Shown: piece after piece, positions 24,717 to 31,215 of the stretch
Layout of the letters: the number at the start of each line of letters is the position of its first letter
How positions within the stretch are numbered: the stretch's first letter is position 1
Assembly: GCF_039655865.1 (NCBI RefSeq)
Contig: NZ_JBBYXL010000013.1
Location: forward strand, 62,001 to 126,000
Direction: 5' to 3'
Source of the DNA: Prosthecobacter sp. SYSU 5D2
GTDB taxonomy: Bacteria > Verrucomicrobiota > Verrucomicrobiia > Verrucomicrobiales > Verrucomicrobiaceae
Length of the DNA: 64,000 nucleotides
Notes under the pieces: model-generated
The model's input: only the letters and a program-made list of their open reading frames with translations
What the model was told of the DNA's origin: nothing
The model's database searches: none
Translations under genes and position numbers: made by a program

Positions 24717-25415
24717 TTACATCATCGCGTGGCAGCAGCTTGGGATGGCGTCGCTGGTGAAGTTGAGGGTATCGCGGAGGCGCCAGGCCATGATGAGGGC
24801 GGCGCTGAGGGCGAGGCCGCGCTGGACGCGGCGCAGGGTGACGGGCTGCAGGCGGCCGCCTAACCAATGAAGCTGAGTTTGCGCCAGCCAGAGGAGCGGC
24901 AGGGTGCCGAGGCCGAAGGCGATGGCGAATTCGGCCCCTTTGAGGGAGCTGCCGTTGGCCATGGCGAGGGCGAACATGACGTAAAGAGGGCCGCAGGGGA
25001 GCAGCGGTGTGGCGAGGCCTAACAAACTGGCGCGCCAGGCGCTTTTCATGCGGAAGGCGGCGGTCTGGATCTTGCGCAGACTGTGGCTGAGGACTTTGGG
25101 TTTAGGCAGGTATCTGTCCAACCCCATGCCAACGAGGGCAAAGGCGATGACCATGAGCCAGGGCAGGACGATGCCTGCTCCATGCTGGAACCAGCTCAGC
25201 GGGATGAACCCTGCGGCACCGGCGATGGCTCCGATGAGGCCATAGGAGATGAGGCGTCCGCCGTGATAAAGGGCGGTGTTACGCATGAAACCAGTAGTGC
25301 CGGATTTGGAAGAGACGGCCCAGGAGCAGGACAACGGACCGCACATGCCGACGCAGTGAACGCTGGTGACCAATCCGGCGAGGAAGGCGGCGGCGCTGGT
25401 GTCTATGGGGGGCAT
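24717..25415 (-). CDS. SafE/TauE-type urease-accessory-like membrane protein, cbb3-associated
   Basis: A 232-residue membrane protein with about six helices. LAGLVTSVHCVGMCGPLSC at residues 12-30 carries the conserved histidine and two cysteines (HCVGMCGP) of the heavy-metal or UreH-like family found in cbb3 operons. The second half has GLATPLLPCGPLYVMFALA, a repeat of the same CGP motif. Members are thought to take part in copper handling or cytochrome maturation. It is the last gene of the minus-strand cco locus, 70 bases after the FixH-like reading frame. The C-terminus ends SCCHAMM, a possible metal-binding tail. Specific transport substrate is inferred, not shown. Confidence 0.8.
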   Translation of the reverse strand: MPPIDTSAAAFLAGLVTSVHCVGMCGPLSCSWAVSSKSGTTGFMRNTALYHGGRLISYGLIGAIAGAAGFIPLSWFQHGAGIVLPWLMVIAFALVGMGLDRYLPKPKVLSHSLRKIQTAAFRMKSAWRASLLGLATPLLPCGPLYVMFALAMANGSSLKGAEFAIAFGLGTLPLLWLAQTQLHWLGGRLQPVTLRRVQRGLALSAALIMAWRLRDTLNFTSDAIPSCCHAMM

Positions 25416-25423
25416 GGGGAGGC

Positions 25424-25460
25424 AGTTATCAGTATGCGGTTTTCAGTTTTCAGTTTTCGG
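25424..25460. repeat. Intergenic CAGTTTTCAG tandem micro-repeat
   Basis: Three overlapping copies of the CAGTTTT word lie between the FixH-like and SafE-type genes. They match the words before mfd at 21247. No coding frame lies there. The function, if any, is unknown. Confidence 0.55.
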
Positions 25461-25485
25461 ATCCTGATGAGAAATGCGATGAGGT

Positions 25486-25641
25486 TTAGGGGACGAGCAT
25501 GAGGATGCGTTCGACCTCCTGGGGACGGTTTTGGATAGCGAAGACGATGAAGGCGATCCACCCGGCGACGAAGGTGAGGAAGGCGAGCACGGGCAGGAGC
25601 CAGGGCTTATTGAACAAAATCTTTCGGATCGAGAGGTTCAT
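25486..25641 (-). CDS. Short single-pass membrane protein, FixH/CcoH-position peptide
   Basis: A 51-residue protein: MNLSIRKILFNKP, a transmembrane segment (WLLPVLAFLTFVAGWIAFIVFAI) and a short tail NRPQEVERILMLVP. Its ATG at 25641 lies inside the 3' end of ccoG (35-base overlap, different frame), which suggests translational coupling. FixH/CcoH normally has about 150 residues and sits between ccoG and ccoI. This is a much shorter protein in that place, so it may be a reduced form or an unrelated small subunit. It is followed by the repeat-containing gap and the SafE-type gene. No CcoI copper ATPase is in view. Confidence 0.65.
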   Translation of the reverse strand: MNLSIRKILFNKPWLLPVLAFLTFVAGWIAFIVFAIQNRPQEVERILMLVP

Positions 25642-27028
25642 TGGATTTAAGGCGGGTATCGGGGCCGAGGAATTCCATGACGCGGGTGGTGACGGTATCG
25701 CCGCGGGTGGTGTCAGTGACATTGACCTGGAGCTTGAAAGGCTGGGTGAAGGCGGCTTCGGGGAGGGAAAGAACCAGGGTTTTTTGTTCTTCGCCCAGCG
25801 GGGCTAAGCTGAGGGTTTCGGTGAGGCCGCTGATGCTGAGCTGAGGGGGGAAGTCACCAGTGAGCTGAAGGCGATAGGTGGAGGGGCTGTTACGCTTGTT
25901 GATGACGCGGATGAGGAACTGGTTTCGCAAGGTGCCATCTGACACATAGAAGGGAGCCCCGACCATACGCACGACGCTGGCTCGGACGGGGGAGAGCTGC
26001 AGAGCGGAGAAGGCAAAAGCACCGACGCCTAACAATAAGAGGCCAGTGTAAAGGATGATGCGCGGACGGATGAAGCGGGTCTTTCCTCCATGCAGGCCGA
26101 CATGGGAATCATAACGCACCAGGCCGGTGGGGCGCTTGAGCTTGAGCATGATGTCATCGCAGGCATCTACACAGGCGGCGCAGCCGATACAGTCGAGCTG
26201 CAGACCGTTGCGGATGTCAATGCCGGTGGGGCAGACCTGCACGCAGCGGCGGCAGTCCACACAGGCACCGCTGGTGCTGCCGACCTTGCCGCGAGGTTCG
26301 CCGCGTTGTTTGTCGTACCCAATGACGACGCTGTGGTCATCCGTGAGGGCGGATTGCAGGCGGCCGTAAGGGCAGAGGATGACGCAGAATTGCTCACGGA
26401 ACCAACTGAAGGCAAAGTAAAGGCCGCCCGTGAGGAAGAGCATGACACCAAAGACCATGAGGTGCTGGCTGGGCGGGCCCTGCATCATTTCATACAGCTT
26501 TTTCAGCGAGACGAAATAGCTCAGAAAGATGTGGGCGATGAGGGCGGAGACGAGGATGAAGACGGCGTGCTTGAATCCGCGACGCATGGCTTTGCCAGCG
26601 GACCAGGGGGCTGCATCCAGACGACGGCGGGCGGTGGCATCGCCATCAATCCAGCGCTCGATGCGGCGATAAACATGCTCCAGGAAGACGGTGTATGGGC
26701 AGGTCCAGCCACACCAGATGCGCCCAAAAAGAGCGGTCACGTAAAAGAGCGAAAAGGCCAGTCCTGTGATGAGGAAGAAACCCACCCACAGATCCTGGGT
26801 GGCGAGGGTGAGGCCCATAAAATGAAAGCGCCGCTCCTGCACGTCCAGAAAGACGGCAGGGTAGCCGTTAATTGGAATCCACGGCAGGGTAATGTAGATG
26901 CCCAGGAGCAGCAGGGCAGACGCGCGCCGCCAGGCAGTGAACCGGCCATGCACATCCGCCGGGTGGATCATGCGATGTGATCCATCTGCCTCAATGGACG
27001 ACAACGATTCCAGGGTGGGGGATTTCAT
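25607..27028 (-). CDS. ccoG: Cytochrome c oxidase accessory protein CcoG (FixG)
   Basis: A 473-residue polyferredoxin-like membrane protein needed for cbb3 oxidase assembly, with Cu2+ reduction the proposed role. RFTAWRRASALLLLGIYITLPW opens the first helix, and RIWCGWTCPYTVF follows at about residues 107-120 with EHVYRRIERWIDGD. Further helices lead to REQFCVILCPYGRLQSAL. Two 4Fe-4S motifs then appear: CVDCRRCVQVCPTGIDIR and CIGCAACVDACDD. A C-terminal Ig-like IG fold domain begins near residue 355 (FYVSDGTLRNQFLIRVINKR). Length and domain order are those of the family. It is separated from ccoP by an oppositely directed toxin-antitoxin pair. Confidence 0.96.
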   Translation of the reverse strand: MKSPTLESLSSIEADGSHRMIHPADVHGRFTAWRRASALLLLGIYITLPWIPINGYPAVFLDVQERRFHFMGLTLATQDLWVGFFLITGLAFSLFYVTALFGRIWCGWTCPYTVFLEHVYRRIERWIDGDATARRRLDAAPWSAGKAMRRGFKHAVFILVSALIAHIFLSYFVSLKKLYEMMQGPPSQHLMVFGVMLFLTGGLYFAFSWFREQFCVILCPYGRLQSALTDDHSVVIGYDKQRGEPRGKVGSTSGACVDCRRCVQVCPTGIDIRNGLQLDCIGCAACVDACDDIMLKLKRPTGLVRYDSHVGLHGGKTRFIRPRIILYTGLLLLGVGAFAFSALQLSPVRASVVRMVGAPFYVSDGTLRNQFLIRVINKRNSPSTYRLQLTGDFPPQLSISGLTETLSLAPLGEEQKTLVLSLPEAAFTQPFKLQVNVTDTTRGDTVTTRVMEFLGPDTRLKSNEPLDPKDFVQ

Positions 27029-27100
27029 GGGGTGCCCTTACCCTCGGTGATGGTGGCCCTTTTGCTTTGCAGGGGTTGCGGATGGAGGGGCGGATTTTGC

Positions 27101-27128
27101 TTGGCTGGCTGGTCTCAGAAGTTATACT
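27101..27128 (+). promoter_or_regulatory. Sigma-70-type promoter candidate of the toxin-antitoxin pair
   Basis: TTGGCT and TATACT are spaced by 16 bases. The predicted start of transcription falls on or next to the antitoxin ATG at 27135, so the message may be leaderless. Assignment is by pattern only. Confidence 0.4.
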
Positions 27129-27134
27129 CACGGC

Positions 27135-27368
27135 ATGAATGCCGCTGTTGCACACCTTTTTGAAGAAGTCCTGCTGCTGCCCAGTGATTCGCGAACTGAG
27201 CTGGTGGAAGCGATCCTTGAGCGAAGTGCTCCTTCGGATGAGTTGCTGAAGCAGCAGCTTGAGGTCGTTGCGCGGCGAATGGAGAATGTCAGAACGGGGG
27301 TCTCCGAATTGACTCCTGCCACTGAAGCCCATGCAAGTGTGCTCGCTTCACTCAATCTGCGCGCATGA
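27135..27368 (+). CDS. Addiction module antitoxin, TIGR02574-like
   Basis: A 77-residue acidic, helical protein. Its opening AHLFEEVLLLPSDSRTELVEAILER matches the short antitoxins annotated as addiction module components that pair with RelE/ParE toxins. It would bind and neutralise the toxin made from the next gene and probably repress their shared promoter. No DNA-binding motif is obvious, so autoregulation is uncertain. Its stop overlaps the toxin start (ATGA). The pair lies between ccoG and ccoP, on the strand opposite to the oxidase genes. Confidence 0.82.
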   Translation: MNAAVAHLFEEVLLLPSDSRTELVEAILERSAPSDELLKQQLEVVARRMENVRTGVSELTPATEAHASVLASLNLRA

Positions 27369-27658
27369 CAGTCAGCTTTGAGTCCGAAGCGCTGGAGGAG
27401 TATCGTGAGGCGGCGCAATATTCGGAGGACCGGTTTGGTCTTGGGCGTCAGTTTGTCCAAGCCATTGAGAACGCGCTTGCTGAGATTTCAAATCATCCAG
27501 AACGGTTCCAGCCAGTTGGGGAAGGGATTCGAATCTTTCGAATGCGCAGGTTTCCTTATTACCTGTTTTATCATTATGATACTGCGCGTGAGAGCATCGT
27601 CATCTATGCCGTGGCCCATCATCGCAGACAGACGGATTATTGGAGAGGGAGGCTGTAG
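27365..27658 (+). CDS. RelE/ParE family toxin
   Basis: A 97-residue toxin of the ParE/RelE superfamily. It opens with VSFESEALEEYREAAQYSEDRFGLGRQFVQAIENAL, then ISNHPERFQPVGEGIRIFRMRRFPYYLFYHYD and ESIVIYAVAHHRRQTDYWRGRL. The pattern HPERFQ...R...RRFPY.L.Y......I.AVAH.RR..YW is typical of the plasmid stabilisation (ParE-like) branch, which targets DNA gyrase, while RelE members cut mRNA on the ribosome. The target cannot be decided by eye. It is translationally coupled to the antitoxin and complete at both ends. Thirty-three bases separate it from the convergent ccoP stop. Confidence 0.88.
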   Translation: MTVSFESEALEEYREAAQYSEDRFGLGRQFVQAIENALAEISNHPERFQPVGEGIRIFRMRRFPYYLFYHYDTARESIVIYAVAHHRRQTDYWRGRL

Positions 27659-27691
27659 TTGCGCGGATAAGGGCAACCGCTGGCAGTTTGG

Positions 27692-28288
27692 TTACTTGGC
27701 GGCTTTCAGTGGGGAGTCGGCGGCGAGGGTGATAGGGTCGTCTTGCTTGTGCTTGCTGAGGATGTAGGCGACGACTTCGACGACGCGCTGGAGGCCGAGC
27801 TGGGGCTCCCAGGGGGGCATGCCTTTGGTGAGGTCGGGGGCGCCCTGGCGGACGATGGTGAGGATCTGGGTGGGGTGGCCGCCATGCTTCCATTCCTGGT
27901 CGTTGAGGGGGAGGCCGGGCAGCTTGGCTCCGGCGAGGAGGCCACTGAGATCCGCCGCGTGGCAGGCGATGCAGGTGGTGCTGTAGGTGGCGGCTCCTGC
28001 GGCAACAATCTTCTCGTCGCGGGACATTTCCCAGAGCTTGTCGTCATCAATCAGCTCCAGCTCGCGCTTTTGGAAATCGGCGATTTTGGCCATGGCGGCC
28101 TCGATATTTTTTTCATCGGACATGCCGATGCCAAACTGGTAGTACGCGACCCAGGCGATGACAAAAAACACCATGGTGATGTACCAGCTGAACAACCACC
28201 AGTTAGGCAGCTTTTGGTCATACTCCTGGATGCCGTCGTAAACGTGCGGTCGGAGGGTGGGGCCGGAGTTGGGGGAATCGGGAGGCAT
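27692..28288 (-). CDS. ccoP: Cytochrome c oxidase cbb3-type subunit III, mono-haem CcoP
   Basis: A 198-residue membrane-anchored cytochrome. The FixP N-terminal domain is seen: HVYDGIQEYDQKLPNWWLFSWYITMVFFVIAW with its helix at about 31-52. One c-type haem site follows at residues 106-110 (CIACH), with LPGLPLNDQEWKHGG and GMPPWEPQLGLQRVVEVVAYI carrying the likely axial methionine. Ordinary CcoP has two haem sites in about 290-300 residues. This protein has only one and is correspondingly short, so the electron path to CcoO is reduced. It is part of the minus-strand cco operon, downstream of the CcoQ-like gene by 63 bases that contain a micro-repeat. Confidence 0.93.
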   Translation of the reverse strand: MPPDSPNSGPTLRPHVYDGIQEYDQKLPNWWLFSWYITMVFFVIAWVAYYQFGIGMSDEKNIEAAMAKIADFQKRELELIDDDKLWEMSRDEKIVAAGAATYSTTCIACHAADLSGLLAGAKLPGLPLNDQEWKHGGHPTQILTIVRQGAPDLTKGMPPWEPQLGLQRVVEVVAYILSKHKQDDPITLAADSPLKAAK

Positions 28289-28298
28289 AGGGAGGCGG

Positions 28299-28320
28299 AT
28301 GACGAATGCAGAATGACGAA
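28299..28320. repeat. ATGACGAATG micro-repeat in the ccoQ-ccoP gap
   Basis: Two neighbouring copies (GATGACGAATGC and GAATGACGAAGG) of the same word family seen at 4382 and 20778. They sit just before the ccoP start, within the presumed transcript. Confidence 0.5.
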
Positions 28321-28351
28321 GGATCCCGTGGGCGAGAACGATGGCCTGAAG

Positions 28352-28507
28352 TCAGTTATCGAGGGGCAGATGGGAGAGATGATCGGCGCGGTCTTTGCGC
28401 ATGATGAGGGCGTGGATGGAGAAGGTGAAGAAGACGAGGGAGGTGACGCCGAAAGCGACGTAGGGGACCCAATCCAGCCAGTTTTCGTAGATGACGTATT
28501 TGTACAT
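28352..28507 (-). CDS. ccoQ: CcoQ-like small cbb3 oxidase subunit
   Basis: A 51-residue protein that is easy to miss because of its length. It reads MYKYVIYENWLDWVPYVAF, then a transmembrane segment through about residue 32 (GVTSLVFFTFSIHALIM). A charged tail RKDRADHLSHLPLDN follows. Size, single helix and place directly after the fused ccoNO gene (20-base gap) and before ccoP match CcoQ (FixQ), which stabilises the cbb3 complex. Sequence identity between CcoQ proteins is generally low, so the name rests mainly on position and topology. Confidence 0.75.
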   Translation of the reverse strand: MYKYVIYENWLDWVPYVAFGVTSLVFFTFSIHALIMRKDRADHLSHLPLDN

Positions 28508-28527
28508 GATGGGCGGATAGGGGGTGG

Positions 28528-30912
28528 TTATTGGCTGCCGCTGAGGGGGCGGTTTTTGTCAGGGTTGACGGGGCCGGGGATCAGACCGGGGGTGGTGGGG
28601 TAGGTCCCAAGTTTGTTTTCTGCCTCAAGGGTGTCGTGCTTGCCCAGTTTTTGCAGGTAGGCGATGAGGGCGATGATCTGGGTATCCGGGGAGGCGGTGA
28701 TTTTGTCCTCCTTGAGTTTGTTGACGATTTCGATGCCTTGCTTGATGGCGTTTTCCTTGATCTCGAGATCGGTCATGGCGGGATAAGGCACGCCGAGCCG
28801 AACCATGGCGGCGATCTTTTTGGGCAGGGTCTTCTGATCAAACTTATCCGTGAAGAGGTGCGGGTAAGAAGGCATGTTGGAGCCGACGGAGGTGCTGCGG
28901 GGGTCCATCATGTGGTTGTAGTGCCAGCTATGCGGATAGCGGTCGCCTTCGCGGGCAAGGTCGGGACCGGTACGCTTGGAGCCCCACTGGAAGGGATGGT
29001 CATAGATACTTTCGCCGAGGCGGCTGTAGTCGCCATACCGGAGGACGTCCGGCAGCATGGTGCGGATCATCTGGCTGTGGCAGTTGTAGCAGCCTTCGGA
29101 GACATAGATGTCGCGGCCAGTGAGCTCCAGGGGGGTATAGACCTGCTGGATGCGGTCCTCCATGTTTTTGGCCCGGTTCACCATGACGGTGGGGATGATC
29201 TGGATGAGGCCGCCGAGGGCGACGGCGAGGAAGGTGAGGATGGTGAAGGGCAGCCAGTTTTCTAACAAACGATCATACCACTGCGCCCAAGTGGTGTTTG
29301 AGGCGATGAACTTTTTCACTGCAATGGCTCCGAAGAGGAGGGCGCAAACCAGAGCTGTGATGTCGGCCCCTTTAGGCAGGAAGATCCAGCCCATGAGGAG
29401 GAATAGGCCGCCTAGGAAGTAGGTGACGGGATCAGCCAGGAAGGCTTCGCGCGGCCGCATGTTGTCCACACTGGCGCGCTCGATGACGGCGACCTCGCGG
29501 GTTTCATTGACGGGGCTGCCACTGCGGGCGGTCATCCAGAGGTTCCAGAGCATGAGGATCATGCCGACGAGATACATGACACCGCCGATGATGCGGAAGG
29601 CCATCATGGGACGGATGGCGGTGAGGGTCTCGATGAAATTTGGATAAGTGAGGGCGGTGCCTGCGGCATTGGTGGAATTCAGCATGAGGCCCTGCATGAT
29701 GCCGGACACCCACATGGCGGCGACGTACAGGAGAATGCCGACGATGGAGATCCAGAAGTGAAAATTGGCCATCGGGATGGAATGCAGCTTTGTTCCGTAA
29801 AGGCGTGGAGTGAGCCAGTAAAACATACCGGCGGCCATGAGTCCGTTCCAGCCAAGAGCACCGGCGTGGACGTGGCCGATGGTCCAGTCTGAGTAATGCG
29901 AAAGGGCATTGACAGCACGGATGGAAAGGAGAGGACCTTCAAAGGTGGCCATGCCGTAAAAGGTGACGGCGGCGATGAAGAATTTAACGACGGGGTCGGT
30001 GCGCAGCTTGTCCCAGGCACCGCGGAGAGTGAGCAGGCCATTGAGCATGCCTCCCCAGCTGGGCGCCCAGAGCATGAGGCTGAAGAACATGCCGAGCATT
30101 TGCAGCCATTTGGGCAGGGCAGTATTCAACAGGTGGTGCGGACCGGCCCAGATGTAAATGAAGACCAGGGACCAGAAGTGGACGATGGACAGGCGGTAGG
30201 AATACACGGGCCGCTCCACAGACTTCGGCAGGAAGTAGTACATGATGCCGAGAATGGGCGTGGTGAGGAAGAAGGCGACGGCGTTATGCCCATACCACCA
30301 CTGTACCAGCGCGTTCTGCACACCGGAGAAGATGGTATAGCTGTGCGTCCAGCTCGTGGGGATGGAGATATGGTTGACGATATAAAGCATCGCCACGGTG
30401 ATGATAGTGGCGATGTAGAACCAGAGGGCGACATAGAGCGAGGGCTCGTTACGGCGGGCCAGTGTCCAGAAGAAGTTCACCGCAAATACGACCCAGATGA
30501 GGGCGACGGCGATGTTGATGGGCCAGATGAGCTCGGCGTATTCCTGGCCGCGTGTGTAACCCAGCGGCAGGCTGATGGCGGCGGCGACGATGATGCCCTG
30601 CCAGCCCCAGAAGTGGATCTTGGACAGGAGGTCTGAGGCCATGCGGGCCTTGCACAGGCGCTGAGTGGAGTAGTAGATGCCGGCGAACATCATGTTTCCC
30701 ACAAAGGCGAAGATGACGGCATTGGTATGCAGCGGGCGCAGGCGGCCAAAAGACAGCCACTGCGTGACATTGAGCTGATGGAAATTGAGCTGGGAGGCGA
30801 TGATGACGCCGACGAGCATGCCGACGATGCCCCAGATGATGGACGCCCACATGAACTGGCGGACGACCTTGTCATCAAACGTGATGAGCTGCTTGGTGGT
30901 GGAGTGGGTCAT
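28528..30912 (-). CDS. ccoNO: Fused cytochrome c oxidase cbb3-type subunits I and II (CcoN-CcoO)
   Basis: A 794-residue fusion. The first part, to about residue 470, is the 12-helix CcoN haem-copper core: low-spin haem histidine region RPLHTNAVIFAF, copper-B region WWYGHNAVAFFLT and WAGPHHLLNT, the helix with FYGMATFEGP, and GHVHAGALGWNG. A short linker and two hydrophobic segments follow. CcoO then starts, with ITxxLAVALGGLIQIIPTV and EGCYNCHSQMIR, whose c-type haem site CYNCH lies at 608-612. The C-terminal region ends YLQKLG. Together they reduce oxygen to water at high affinity and pump protons. Fused CcoNO is known from some bacteria and is common in PVC members. No frameshift is seen between the two halves. 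Confidence 0.96.
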   Translation of the reverse strand: MTHSTTKQLITFDDKVVRQFMWASIIWGIVGMLVGVIIASQLNFHQLNVTQWLSFGRLRPLHTNAVIFAFVGNMMFAGIYYSTQRLCKARMASDLLSKIHFWGWQGIIVAAAISLPLGYTRGQEYAELIWPINIAVALIWVVFAVNFFWTLARRNEPSLYVALWFYIATIITVAMLYIVNHISIPTSWTHSYTIFSGVQNALVQWWYGHNAVAFFLTTPILGIMYYFLPKSVERPVYSYRLSIVHFWSLVFIYIWAGPHHLLNTALPKWLQMLGMFFSLMLWAPSWGGMLNGLLTLRGAWDKLRTDPVVKFFIAAVTFYGMATFEGPLLSIRAVNALSHYSDWTIGHVHAGALGWNGLMAAGMFYWLTPRLYGTKLHSIPMANFHFWISIVGILLYVAAMWVSGIMQGLMLNSTNAAGTALTYPNFIETLTAIRPMMAFRIIGGVMYLVGMILMLWNLWMTARSGSPVNETREVAVIERASVDNMRPREAFLADPVTYFLGGLFLLMGWIFLPKGADITALVCALLFGAIAVKKFIASNTTWAQWYDRLLENWLPFTILTFLAVALGGLIQIIPTVMVNRAKNMEDRIQQVYTPLELTGRDIYVSEGCYNCHSQMIRTMLPDVLRYGDYSRLGESIYDHPFQWGSKRTGPDLAREGDRYPHSWHYNHMMDPRSTSVGSNMPSYPHLFTDKFDQKTLPKKIAAMVRLGVPYPAMTDLEIKENAIKQGIEIVNKLKEDKITASPDTQIIALIAYLQKLGKHDTLEAENKLGTYPTTPGLIPGPVNPDKNRPLSGSQ

Positions 30913-30929
30913 GGAAGAGGGGCGGTGAA

Positions 30930-31079
30930 TCAGCGGTCCGGGGAGTCACCATCCAGCGGCAGGAGGGACATTTGCTCGATGGAGCGACGCTGGCGCTGGG
31001 AGCGCTCGGCGAAAAAAAGGACGGCAAAAAGCACCGCAAAAGCGAGGCTCATGAAAATGGTGACAGCGAAGACTTCCAT
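30930..31079 (-). CDS. ccoS: cbb3-type cytochrome oxidase assembly protein CcoS
   Basis: A 49-residue protein: one N-terminal helix (MEVFAVTIFMSLAFAVLFAVLFF), then a basic and polar tail AERSQRQRRSIEQMSLLPLD. CcoS proteins are about 50-70 residues, with one helix beginning at the first residues, and are needed to insert haem b and copper into CcoN. It lies 17 bases upstream of ccoNO. It is the first gene of the operon on this strand. The ATG at 31079 was chosen because it starts directly on the helix. Confidence 0.82.
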   Translation of the reverse strand: MEVFAVTIFMSLAFAVLFAVLFFAERSQRQRRSIEQMSLLPLDGDSPDR

Positions 31080-31215
31080 ACTGATGCCAAGGAAGCCGAG
31101 GGACGCGCGGGCTGCTCTCCGCACCTTGTTTGAAGCTGCACCGATCTTGTGAAGTGACGAACCCCGGATTCCGGGGTGAAAGGCCGGGCTGCGGGCTGCG
31201 TTTCTACCGTTTGCC

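Noticed and set aside
27521-27545. GGATTCGAATC word resembling a tRNA T-arm
   Set aside because: It lies inside the toxin coding region with no cloverleaf around it. No tRNA was found in the window.
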